Shown: one piece after another, positions 20,656 to 31,232 of the stretch
How positions within the stretch are numbered: the stretch's first letter is position 1
Layout of the letters: each line of letters starts with the position of its first letter
NCBI RefSeq assembly: GCF_016906535.1
Contig: NC_057377.1
Span: 1,736,001-1,800,000 of the forward strand
DNA length: 64,000 bases
DNA from: Rhizoctonia solani
Taxonomy: Eukaryota; Basidiomycota; Agaricomycetes; Cantharellales; Ceratobasidiaceae
Reading direction: 5' to 3'
Made by a program: the position numbers and the translations under genes
The notes under the pieces: generated by a model
Told to the model about the DNA's origin: nothing
Seen by the model: only the letters and a program-made list of their open reading frames with translations
Databases searched by the model: none

Positions 20656-23600
20656 TTAAAGGCTCTTGGCGGCGTCACAAGCCTTTCTGAGTCTTGCCTG
20701 GTTGAAGCGCTTGATCTCTTCCTGGCTGTGTTCCAGTAGTTCCTTGGGTTCCCAGGAGTTGTCTTCTGGACCGTAACCTCTCCATTTTATTAAATAGAAC
20801 CATTTACCCCGTTGTCGCTTGGAGTCAATGATTTGCTCAACCTCGTATTCCTCTTCTCCCTCTATTGTTTCAGGGGGAGGTTGTTCCGGGAATGGCTGGT
20901 TTGGGGATTCGTGGACTCTGGAGATTAACCCAACATAAAAGACGTCATGGATTTTCAAGGTCTCTGGTAACTCTAGACGATAGGCGTGGCTGGAGACCTT
21001 CTCGATGATTTTGAAGGGCCCAAGTCGTTTAGGGTCCAATTTATTTGAATTGGTCCTTAGTTCCACATTCTTCCCATCTAACCAGACCTTTTCGCCTATT
21101 GAATACTCCGGTATTATTCCTTTGTCCCTGGCCATCCATTCTTTGCTCATTCTGAGGGCTGATTTGGCTTCTTTCCATTCTTGGGCTAATGTGTCTGCCA
21201 CCGCATCTGCTTCTGGGACGTTGGCTGGGACGTTGGAGGGATTCATTACCGGGTTCCGTCCATAGACAAGTTTGAAGGGCGTTTTCCCGGTTGCCGCGTG
21301 TTTGGCGTTGTTGTAAGCGTACTCAGCCAAAGGCAGCCAAGTGGCCCAGTCAGAATGGTCAGCGGCTACGTAGGAGCGTAGGTAAAACTTGATAAACTGG
21401 TTCACTCTTTCTGTCTGCCTGTCTGATTCAGGGTGGTACGCAGAGGAAAACGCTGGTTTGACTCCAAGCCGTTGGTAGAGGGCCCTTAAGAATTTCCCGG
21501 TGAAGGTAGTTCCCCGATCTGAGATGGTTTTGACCGGCAATCCATGGAGTTTCCAGACGTGAGTGATGAACAAGTCAGCAAGACCCTTTGCGGTGACCTT
21601 TTTGGAAGTTGGGATAAAATGTCCAAACTTGGAGAAGGAGTCAATTACTACCAAGATTGCGTCGTGTCCGTTAGACTTGGGAAATCCTGTGATGAAGTCA
21701 TAGGAAATTGTGTGGAACGGGAAGGGGGGAACTTCTAAGGGTTTCAGGGCAATGACAGGGGCGTGAGCGCGGCGATTGGCTTGAAAGGTAGGGCAACATT
21801 CTACCCATTCCTTGGCGGATGACTTCATACCCGGCCACCAGTAGTTGCGGCTTAGGAGCTCCAGGGTTCTTTGCTGTCCAGGGTGCCCAGCCAGGGGTGA
21901 GTCGTGGAATTCCTTGAGTAGTTGTTCCTTCAGGGTTTCCAAGTCTGGGACAACTAGTTTACCGCGGTACCAGAGGAGGTCTTCTTCCCAGTCATAATCT
22001 CTGTATGCCTTACAAATTGAAGGGGGGGCATTGTCCGCATCTTCTGTGAGGAATTGGATAATGGGATCTAGGGATGGGTCCTCCCTAAGCTTGGCGCGGA
22101 TCTCCGTGACAATTTCCAGTTCTTCTTCTGACGTGTTGGCAAAGACTTCTGCAGGCAACATGACTTCTGGCTCTGGTGTCGTATCAATGTAATCCAATCT
22201 TCTGGAGAGAGCATCCGGTTTTCCTGACTGTTTCCCTGGGCAATAGTGGATCTCAAAGTTGAAGTCGCTCAGGAAGATCCGCCAACGCGCGTGCCTTCTG
22301 TTAAATGTCCGTGCCTGCATCCAGTATTCCAGGTTTCTATGATCTGTGAAAACCTGGATTGGTTTGTCTGTTGCCTCAAGGAAAATTTGCCATTCCTCTA
22401 ATGCCTTGATAATTGCCAGGAGTTCCTTGTCATGGGTGTCGTAATTTGCTTTGGCTCCTGAGAAGGATTTTGACATGTAGGCAATGGGATGTAACCGATT
22501 ATCTGGGCCTTGTTGACTGAGTATGGCTCCCATGGCTACTCCCAATGCGTCCGTTTCAAGGTAGTAAGGGAGGTCCGGGTTAGAGTGAATGAGGACGGGC
22601 AACCGGGTCACAAGGGATTTCAACTCCTGGAACGCTACTTCCTCTAGGCTACCCCATGACCAAGGGGTTTCCTTTTTGGTGAGGTTATGGAGGGGGCGAG
22701 CCACGGAACTAAAGTTGGGGATGAATCGGCGAAGGTAGTTCACGAATCCTAGGAAGGCCTGGACCTGTTTGACTGTTTTAGGTCGGGGCCATGATGTAAC
22801 GGCCTCAATCTTCTTCTGGTCCATGGAGAAGCCTGCAGGGGATGTGACAATGCCAAGGTAATCGACGGTAGTGACATGGAAGTGACACTTCGAGAGCTTG
22901 CAGAATAACTGGTTTTTCATTAGTCTCTGTAGGACTTCCCTAACGTGTTCTGGATGCTTTTTGGGATCCTCTGAAAAGATGAGGATGTCATCCAAGTAGA
23001 TCACCACTGTGACGTCGATGAGGTCTCTGAACAAGTCATTCATGAAATGTTGGAAGGCAGCCGGGGCATTGGTGAGACCAAAGGGCATGACCAGATATTT
23101 GAATAGCCCATACTTGGTCCTAAAGGCCGTCTTCCACTCATCTCCTTCCTTAATCCTGACGTTATTATAACCCCAACAAAGGTCTAGTTTGGTAAACATC
23201 TTGGCATGCCTTAATTTGGCCATGAGGTCATCTTGCCTGGGGAGCGGGTAGACATTTTTATGCGTGACATCATTCAACTTCCTATAGTCGACTACCAATC
23301 TGAGAGAGCCATCTGCCTTTTTGACGAACATAACCGGGGCGCCTGCTGAGGAGGTACTGGGGCGGATTTTGCCTGTGGCTAATTCTTCCTCAATATGTTG
23401 CTTGAGGGCCTTGGACTCGGCGTTGGTCATACCATAAATTGGTCCAGGGGAGAGCTTGGCATCAGGGACAAGGTCAATGGAGATGTCATACTCCCTGTGT
23501 GGAGGGAGGACCTTGAATTCCTCTTCGCCAAAGACTTTAGCAAACTTGTGGTACTGAGGGGGGAGGTCTGCTAAAGGATCTAAGTCCGCTTCTTCTTCGG

Positions 23601-24083
23601 AGGCAATTTGAACTTGTTCAGGGAAGGATACTAGTCCCTGTTGCCAATCGATTAAAGGAGCTTCTGCCGTTAACCATGTCATGCCTAGGATGGCCGGTGT
23701 GTTGCCTATGGGGCAAACAAGGAAAGGGATAGTGTGGGAGTGGCCATTGGCCGAGACCGCGAGTTGAACCTGGTGCCAAATGCAACCAGTCTGAGATATA
23801 GTACCATCTAGCATTCTCACTACTTGTGGATTTTTGAGTAGGGTTTTTGGGATTTTGTATTTTTCCACAATTGAGGGGGAGATAAAGTTTGACGTGGCTC
23901 CTGAGTCGATGAGAGTTTTGAGGGTTTCCGTCGGTTGATTCAACATAGTCAGATCAAGATATAGTAATGGTTTTTTATTTGAATCAAGAGCAATAGAAAC
24001 AAATTCAATAACCGGATCTGATACATGTGATTCTATGGATTTCACCAAGGGCTTGACGGCAGTCCTTGGCTTCATTCTTTTTC
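20656..24083 (-). CDS. pol of A3: protease, RT, RNase H, integrase, chromodomain (open frame)
   Basis: The pol frame, -1 to gag, is open from upstream of the gag stop down to TAA at 20656 (1175 codons in the maximal frame). Protease [10 protein letters not shown] with VKKADGS, YLDD; RNase H acidic sites present but TDALG replaces TDASG; integrase HHCC finger reads CCPTFQ where A2 and A4 have CCPVCQ, so one zinc ligand is lost; D-D-E present (YDFITGF, DRGTTF, TERVN); chromodomain near the C-terminus (IKWRGYG, SWEP). CWGYNN replaces RWGYNN, a CGC-to-TGC step. Probably inactive integrase despite the open frame. Confidence 0.92.
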
Positions 24084-25265
24084 CAACTCTACTTCTCCCA
24101 CCTTGGCGGCTTCCTTGATGGTGGCTTTCCATCCATTGGGACATTGTTTGATCCCATGCCCCTTCTGGCCGCACTTGACACAAAGGCCAGACGCGCGGCG
24201 GCGATCCCTTTCTTCCGGTGTGACATAATTAGGGTCCTCTGAGAGGCGGACCCGTTGAGTGGTGGTAGTGGTGGAAGTGGCCACGGTGGCCGGGGACTTG
24301 GCAGGGAGCTTCTTAGGACGGTTTTCCTTGTTTTCCCGACGAGTGTTGTCAATTTTGACTGAGGCGGCAAATATGGCCTCTAGGTCGTTGTTGGGGATAT
24401 TGTCCTTAGTGGACAAGAGTTCTTTCACCTTCCAGTGAAGGCCGCGCGTGAACTGGGCAATGTACGCCTCAGTGTTCCAGTCGAGTTCCGCCATGAGATT
24501 GCGGAATTCGGTGACGTACTCAGACGTGGTCGTGGTCTGAGTCAATGCGGCAATCTTCCTGGCAGCCGCCCTCTTCGCGTCTGGATCGGCGAAGGCTTCC
24601 TTGAATTTGGCCGTTAAGGCCGGGATAGTGGTAGGTGGGTTTCCCTCGCCCTTGATGATAGTCCCTATGATAGGGAGAGCCCAGTCGGCGGCCTTATCAG
24701 TCATGTGGTAAAGGATCCACACAACCATTTGTTCTTCTTCATCAAATTGATCTTGATGAAGTGCGACCCACAGCAGCATTTGGTCTAGCCACTGGGTTGC
24801 CTTTCGTCCCCTGGAGTCTCCCTTGTATGGATCTGGGAGCTCCATTTTGGGCCGCTTTACGCTGGACCCTGAATCGAAGGGGGTGAGGGAGCTAAGGCTC
24901 CGCTTAGGCGTGTCGCAAGGCTCCTTTTTGGGGGCTCGCCCAAGTTCTTCCTCCTCTTCTGAATCAAACCCCGTTCCTCTTGAAGGGCGGAAGGGGGCCT
25001 TGAGGCCAGGCCTAACCGTGCCTGGAGTGTGGGCTTCCCCTCCTGAGTGGGTAGGAGGGGTGACAGGCCCAGTCAATGGGCCAGGCTTGGCTTGGGCTCC
25101 GCCCTGGTCTTTGTCGCCAACAAGGTTGTTGGTCTCCTTGCATATGGCTTTGAGCTCAGAGAGCTGTTGGCCTTGAGAGTGGATTTGGGCCTGCAAGGAC
25201 CCAACCTGGCTGGTGAGGGTGTTGATAGCCTCAAGGAGAGAGGCAAGGGTCGGCTCCGGTTCCAT
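24072..25265 (-). CDS. gag of A3
   Basis: Open to TGA at 24072. The first ATG is at 25265 (MEPEPTLAS). The frame is open further up, and the codon aligning with the ATG of family B gags (MATRS) is GTG at 25328, so the original start may have mutated. Regions: a helical segment with LTSQVGSLQAQI suggesting a coiled coil, an acidic/Pro-rich linker, the capsid (ATQWLDQM, YHMTDKA, FTRGLHWKV), and the CCHC knuckle [14 protein letters not shown] near 24140-24180. About 397 codons from the ATG, 418 from the GTG. Confidence 0.88.
   Translation of the reverse strand: MEPEPTLASLLEAINTLTSQVGSLQAQIHSQGQQLSELKAICKETNNLVGDKDQGGAQAKPGPLTGPVTPPTHSGGEAHTPGTVRPGLKAPFRPSRGTGFDSEEEEELGRAPKKEPCDTPKRSLSSLTPFDSGSSVKRPKMELPDPYKGDSRGRKATQWLDQMLLWVALHQDQFDEEEQMVVWILYHMTDKAADWALPIIGTIIKGEGNPPTTIPALTAKFKEAFADPDAKRAAARKIAALTQTTTTSEYVTEFRNLMAELDWNTEAYIAQFTRGLHWKVKELLSTKDNIPNNDLEAIFAASVKIDNTRRENKENRPKKLPAKSPATVATSTTTTTQRVRLSEDPNYVTPEERDRRRASGLCVKCGQKGHGIKQCPNGWKATIKEAAKVGEVELEKE
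24078..24084 (-). promoter_or_regulatory. Degenerate frameshift site of A3
   Basis: GGAAAAA stands where every other A and B copy has GGGAAAA, just before the gag stop (TTG GAA AAA GAA TGA). The change breaks the X-XXY-YYZ pattern. Confidence 0.6.
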
Positions 25266-25328
25266 TCCGGGCAGGTGTTGCGGAGGGGGTGATGGGCCGC
25301 GAGAGGGTGGTTGGGAGCGGGTTGCCAC

Positions 25329-25766
25329 GGAACGTTGACTGGATCGACTGGGGGGACGGGAGTATGGGTGTAGGGCTCCAGAGCGAGTGGAGGGAATTGT
25401 GGAAACGGTGTGGGGGAAGGTGCCTGTGACAGGACTTATGAGCGGTTTTTCTGTAGTATACTAACGCTAAACCCTTGCGTCTAGTACCTAGCGTTGGACT
25501 GTCCCTACGACAAATCAACAGACCTGGCGGTTGTGATATGGGCGGGTTTTCAGCAAGCGGGTATTTCAGCGGTCTAGGGTTGCTGACTACTGAGTTCCGG
25601 CGAAACTTGGGGTATGCAGGGGATTAGAGCCTGTCTGCCTTATAGCAATTTGGTACTACCAGGGACCGACGTCTGTTTGATTATTGAAGACAAAAGGCGA
25701 GTCCGATCTGGTTATTTCCCTCGTGCTAGTACAGGGGGTCCTCTCCTTGTTGATCAAGCCTACTAG
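25329..25766 (-). other. Leader of A3
   Basis: Between the primer site and gag. It contains the conserved leader stem AACGCTA (25463-25469) and TAGCGTT (25489-25495). No ORF is supported. Confidence 0.6.
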
Positions 25767-25779
25767 AAGTCAATTTTAC
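25767..25779 (-). promoter_or_regulatory. Primer-binding site of A3 (self-priming type)
   Basis: Minus-strand GTAAAATTGACTT, two bases from the 5' LTR. It is perfectly complementary (13 of 13) to AAGTCAATTTTAC in the same LTR (26038-26050). Confidence 0.8.
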
Positions 25780-25781
25780 AA

Positions 25782-26341
25782 TGTTGTACACCACTGTAAT
25801 GTGGGTACTCGCTAGTGGCAGGCGCTTAAGGCCGTAACTAATACAACACTGCTTATCTAATCTACTGTATCTAAGGCTATACTACCAACTGCGTAAGGCA
25901 GCGTTCTACTATCTAATGACAAAGGGGGCTTAGCCCAGGAGGTGTGGTGAGTGTAATAAGCGGGGTTAACTTCTGAACTACTGGGGGCCGGCTACTTAGC
26001 TGGCTGGGGATGTTCCTCCTCAATGGTATGAGACGAGGTAAAATTGACTTGGTGGTTCCAAGCAATTTCCCTGCTGTATATATAGACAGAGGCACACTAT
26101 TTACATGGTCTGTGCGCGTGTGAAAAGAAGTACACATAACAAATGAGAAGTGTGCTGCAGGCTGCGCAGAAGCGTGGATTTCTCCTAAGCGCCCTTGGCA
26201 CGGCATCTCGGCGCGGCATCTCGGCATAATAAGCGCCGAGATCACGTGATCGAAAAACATGAGATATCAAGTCCGTAAAAAATACTAAAAATAATAGAAA
26301 ATTCGTCCGATTCTGATGGTGTATGTAAGGAGGTTGTAACA
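25782..26341 (-). repeat. 5' LTR of A3
   Basis: 560 bp. Read on the minus strand: the CACGTG block at 26231-26250, the TATA box at 26077-26084, then about 27 bp to the predicted transcript start at 26050. Confidence 0.93.
26038..26050 (-). promoter_or_regulatory. Predicted transcript 5' end / self-primer of A3
   Basis: AAGTCAATTTTAC on the minus strand, about 27 bp downstream of TATATATA (26077-26084), matching the primer-binding site exactly. Confidence 0.75.
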
Positions 26342-26366
26342 CCAAAGTAGCGGGAGAAGAGGTTTT

Positions 26367-26373
26367 GGGAAAA
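26367..26373 (+). promoter_or_regulatory. -1 frameshift heptamer of A2
   Basis: TTG GGA AAA GAG TGA in the gag frame, with GGGAAAA at the slip site. Confidence 0.72.
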
Positions 26374-29300
26374 GAGTGAAGTCAAGGACCGCTGCCAAGC
26401 CCCCGACTCCAAAAAAGGACATTGTAGATACTTGCGTAGAATTTGTTTCTGTCGGACTCGATTCTAATAAAAAACCGCTATTATTCATTGATCTACACAT
26501 CCAAAACTCCCAGGCAGAACCCATCAAAACCCTTATAGATTCCGGCGCTACCTCCAATTTCATATCCCCCGCTCTAGTAGAAAAACTCAAAATCCCAAAA
26601 ACCCTACTCAAAAACCCACAAGTAGTGAGGATGTTAGATGGTACAATATCTCAGACTGGTTGCATATGGCACCAGGTTCAACTTGCAGTCTTGGCCAACG
26701 GCCATTTCCACCACATTCCTTTTCTTGTTTGCCCCATAGGCAACACCCCGGCTATCCTTGGCATGACATGGCTCACATTGGAAGCCCCCTTGATTGACTG
26801 GCAACAGGGACTTGTCACGTTTCCTGAACAGGCCCAAATAGCATCCAAAGAAGAAGCAGATATCAACCCATTAGCAGACCTTCCGGGACAGTACCATGAA
26901 TTCGCTAAGGTCTTTGGGGAAGAAGAGTTCAAAGTCTTACCCCCCCATAGGGAATACAATATAGCTATTGACTTATTACTGGACGCCAAACTCTCACCTG
27001 GTCCAATTTATGGCATGACTGACGCAGAATCCAAGGCGCTGAAACAACACATTGATGAGGAGCTAGCAACGGGCAAGATCCGCCCTAGTACCTCCTTGGC
27101 AGGTGCCCCAGTCATGTTTGTGAAAAAAGCAGACGGATCCCTCAGGCTAGTTGTTGATTATAGGAAGCTGAATGACGTCACCCATAAAAATGTATATCCT
27201 TTACCAAGGCAGGACAATCTCATGGCTAAACTTAGGCATGCCAAAGTCTTCACTAAACTGGACTTACGCTGGGGGTATAATAATGTTTGAATCAAGGAAG
27301 GTGACAAATGGAAAACGGCCTTCAGAACCAAATATGGCCTATTCAAATACCTAGTTATGCCTTTTGGTCTTACCAATGCCCCCGCCGCGTTCCAACATTT
27401 TATGAACGACTTATTCAGGGATCTTATTGACGTCACTGTGGTCATATACCTGGATGACATACTGATCTTCTCAGAGAGACCCGAGGACCACCCAACCCAC
27501 GTCAGAGAAGTCCTATCACAACTACTGAAGAACCAGTTGTTCTGCAAGCTGTCCAAATGTCACTTCCACGTTACCACCATGGATTATCTAGGAATTGTCA
27601 TCTCACCTGCAGGCTTCTCAATGGATCAAAAGAAGATAGAAGCCGTCACTTCCTGGCCCACACCCAGAACAGTCAAGTAAGTTCAGGCCTTCCTTGGTTT
27701 TGTCAACTACCTTCGTCGCTTCATCCCCAATTTCAGTTTGGTAGCACGTTCCCTGCACAACCTTACAAAAAAGGAAACCCCATGGTCCTGGGGTAACCAA
27801 GAAGAAGAGGCATTCCAAGAACTGAAATCCCTGGTCACAAAGTCCCCAGTCCTGATTCATTCCAACCCCAAACTCCCCTACTACCTAGAGACAGACGCAT
27901 CAGGAGTAGCCATGGGGGCAATCCTTAGTCAACAAGGCCCGGACAACAGACTACATCCGATTGCCTATATGTCAAAATTGTTCTCAGGAGCAGAAGCAAA
28001 CTATGACACCCACAATAAAGAGCTTCTAGCAATCATTAAAGCCCTGGAGGAATGGAGGATCTTCTTAGAAGCCACGGACAAACCAGTACAGGTGTTCACA
28101 GATCATCGCAACCTTGAATATTGGATGCAGGCAAGAACCTTCAACCAACAACATGCTAGATGGCGCGTATTCCTGAGTGATTTCAATTTTGAGATACATT
28201 ATTGCCCAGGGAAACAATCAGGAAAACCTGACGCCTTATCCAGGAGGTCAGATTATACGGATACGCCCCAGGAACCAGAGGTTATGCTACCAGCCGAGGT
28301 ATTTGCCAACACATCAGAAGAGGAACTTGAAATTGTCACAGAAGTCCGGAACAAACTAAGGGAGGACCCATCCCTAGAACCTATCATCCAGTTTCTGACG
28401 GAAGACGCTGATAACGCACCCCCCTCTATCCAAAAGGCCTACCAAGACTATGACTGGGAGGAAGACCTTCTATGGTACCAAGGGAAACTAGTAGTCCCAG
28501 ACTCAGAGCCCCTGAAAGAACAACTGCTAAAAGAATTCCACGATTCTCCACTGGCAGGCCACCCAGGACAACAAAGGACACTGGAATTGATCAGCAGGTC
28601 TTACTGGTGGCCCGGTATGAAGTCCTCAGCCAAGGAATGGGTCGAATGCTGCCCAGTATGCCAAGCCAACCGACGAGCTCACGCACCAACCATTGCCCTT
28701 AAACCTTTAGAAGTCCCCCTGTTCCCTTTTCACACCATCTCATACGATTTCATTACGGGCTTCCCTAAGTCAAACGGGCACAATGCAATACTAGTAGTCA
28801 TCGACTCCTTCTCAAAGTTTGGACACTTCATCCCAAACACAAAGAAGGTCACAGCTAAGGGCCTTGCCGACTTATTCATTAGTCATGTCTGGAAACTACA
28901 CGGATTACCAGTCAAAACCATCTCGGACCGTGGAACAACATTCACAGGGAAATTCCTAAGAGCTCTGTACCAACAACTTGGGGTCAAACCAGCCTTCTCC
29001 TTGGCCTACCACCCAGAGTCAGATGGCCAAACAGAAAGGGTGAATCAGTTCATAGAATTCTACCTCAGATCATATGTTGCCGCCGACCACTTGGACTGGG
29101 CTACCTGGTTGCCACTAGCGGAATATGCCTACAATAACGCAAAGCACTCCGCCACCGGAAGAACCCCTTTTGAATTAGTTTATGGAAGAAATCCCGTCAT
29201 GAATCCATCTAACGTTCCTGCCAACGTCCCAGAAGCTGACCAAGTGGCCAATACACTAGCCCGAGAATGGCAAGAGGCGGAGTCAGCACTCAGAATGACC

Positions 29301-29807
29301 AAGGAGCGCATGACAGGCACAAAAGGAGTGGTACCAAAATACTCTGTGGGCAAAAAAGTCTGGCTGGACAGAAAAAACGTGGAACTTAGAACAAACTCCA
29401 ACAAGCTGGATCCAAAACGGCTAGGACCGTTTGAAGTCACCAAAAAAATCTCCAGTCACGCGTACCGCCTCAAGCTACCGGAAACTCTGAAAATTCATGA
29501 CGTGTTCTACGTAGGATTATTATCCAAGGCACACAAATCCCCAAGCCAACCATTCCTGGAACAACCTCCCCCTGAAACAATAGAGGGAGAAGAGGAATAC
29601 GAGGTAGAACAGATCATTGACTCCAAAAGGCAACGGGGTAAATGGTTTTACTTAATCAAATGGAAAGGATATGGACCCGAGGACAACTCATGGGAACCAG
29701 AGGAGCTACTTGAACATAGTCAAGAGGAGATTGAACGCTTCAACAAGTTGCAACTGAAAAAGGCTTGTGACTCTGCCAAGAGCCTTTGGGGGGGGGCAAT
29801 GTTATAA
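26367..29807 (+). pseudogene. pol of A2: protease to chromodomain (two stops)
   Basis: Open from the slip site. Protease DSGATSNF (about 26539), RT with VKKADGS; TGA at 27288-27290 (NNV-stop-IKEG); YLDD intact; TAA at 27678-27680 (VK-stop-VQAF, Gln codon CAA to TAA); RNase H TDASG; integrase HHCC finger with CPVC and intact D-D-E motifs (YDFITGF, DRGTTF, TERVN); chromodomain IKWKGYG. TAA at the end lies inside the first eight bases of the 3' LTR. This is the best-preserved family A catalytic core apart from the two stops. Confidence 0.92.
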
Positions 29808-30359
29808 CCTCCTTACATATACCATCAGAATTGGACGAATTTTCTATTATTTTTAGTATTTTTTACGGACTTGATATCTTATGTTTTTCGATCACGTGAT
29901 CTCGGCGCTTATTATGCCGAGATGCCGCGCCGAGATGCCGTGCCAAGGGCGCTTAGGAGAAATCCACGCTTCTGCACAGTCCGCAGCACGCTTCTCATTT
30001 ATCTTCTATACTTCTTTCTCTCACGCGCACAGACCTTGTAAATAGTGTGCATTGTCTATATAAACAGCAGGGAAATTGCTTGGAGACACCAAGTTGATTT
30101 TACCTTGTCTCTTACTCATTAGAGAAGGTAGCCAGCCAGCTAAGTAGCCGGCCCCAAGTAGTTCCCAGACGCTCACCACCCCTTTACTCACCACACCTCC
30201 CAGGCCTAAGGCCCCCTTGCAGTAGTATAGAGGTAGTAGACCGCCCTAAGCGGTATTAGTATAGCCTAGATAGTTAGTTACATAAGCAGTGTCTGTAGTA
30301 GTACGGCCATAAGCGCCTGCCCACTAGCGTGTACCCAACCTTACAGTTGGCGTACAACA
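29800..30359 (+). repeat. 3' LTR of A2
   Basis: 560 bp, TGTTATAACC...GCGTACAACA. TATA box TCTATATAAAC near 30054; AAGTTGATTTTACC near 30090. Hairpins ACCGC-CCTAA-GCGGT (30240-30254) and CCAAC-CTTACA-GTTGG (30335-30350). Confidence 0.93.
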
Positions 30360-30364
30360 GTTGA

Positions 30365-30657
30365 CAGCTTCACCAAGTATGGTATCTTTGTCAAATGCTC
30401 CAAAAAGCTCAAGGCACCCAAACTAGCGGAATTGTTCCTTGAACACGTGTGGAAACGGCACGGGATGCCTGAAAAAACAATCTCAGATAGGGGAAGGGTT
30501 TTCAACAACAAATTCCTGAAAGCTCTATACAAACGTTTGGGAATAGACCCCCACTTCTCTTTGGCATACCACCCTCAGAGCAACAGCCAAACGGAATGGG
30601 TAAACCCCTCAATAGAACATTTCCTTAGAGCATACTCAGGGGTTAACCAGAGGGACT
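30365..30657 (+). pseudogene. pol of B2, segment 2: integrase core
   Basis: Continues the ILVIVD-SFTKYG motif interrupted at 19001. It contains the second catalytic Asp (SDRGRVF) and the Glu (QTEWVNP). Open to the B4 insertion at GGACT, in phase with 37078. Confidence 0.9.
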
Positions 30658-31232
30658 TGTCCTAGACGTCCTTAAGGGGTGTCAAGGCAGCGGGCGCTTG
30701 TGGCTGTATGTACTGAGTGGGAAACTGCGTAAGGCGGTGGGGGTGCTACCTACGACGACAAGCTATCCTACTACAACAACCACACGCTATAAGGCGGCGG
30801 CAAGCTACGTATGTACAGTGGAGTTGACGCTTAAGGCGTTTAGTAACTACTTAGTGATCTGGCTATAAGGCCTTGTACAAGTGGGGGTGTGACAAGAGGT
30901 AATTGACCTGGGTGTTACCATGGTTGGTTGGCCTCCTTATATATTCTACATAGGAACTAATTACAAATACATTATATGCAATACCTAATCCAATAAGAAC
31001 CCCGCTCCGCAGTTGGCCTTACTCATGCATACATGTCACTGATGTGTCATAGTGATGTCATCAGGTGGAGGTGGCTACGTGTGCTGAGGTAAGCGCGGAT
31101 GGGGACGTGGCTCGGCGCTTAGCGTATGATATAAGCGCCGAGGTCACGTGATCGAAAATGTTGTCCGTTCTACTTCGTTTAAATTCGAGAAAATGGGAAT
31201 AAATTCCCTGGTATCGACTGTGTCTACAACAC
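30658..31232 (-). repeat. 3' LTR of B4
   Basis: 575 bp family B LTR; the pol stop TAG lies in its first bases at 31224-31226. Confidence 0.92.

Larger units (their letters stand above)
20085..26341 (-). mobile_element. A3: youngest and most complete family A element
   Basis: LTRs 20085-20644 (3') and 25782-26341 (5'), 560 bp each, differing by eye at one base (GACAAGG vs GACGAGG). Target duplication CCAAA (20080-20084, 26342-26346). Total 6257 bp. Gag and pol have no premature stop, but several key residues and the frameshift heptamer are altered. Confidence 0.95.
19002..30359 (+). mobile_element. A2: family A Ty3 chromovirus nested in B2, 5' end deleted
   Basis: Target duplication GTTGA (18997-19001, 30360-30364). 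The 5' LTR keeps only about its first 155 bp and is fused directly to mid-gag, so the rest of the LTR, the primer site, the leader and the gag start are lost (about 1.2 kb relative to A3). The 3' LTR is complete (29800-30359). A3 is inserted at the gag end. Pol carries two stops. Confidence 0.93.
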
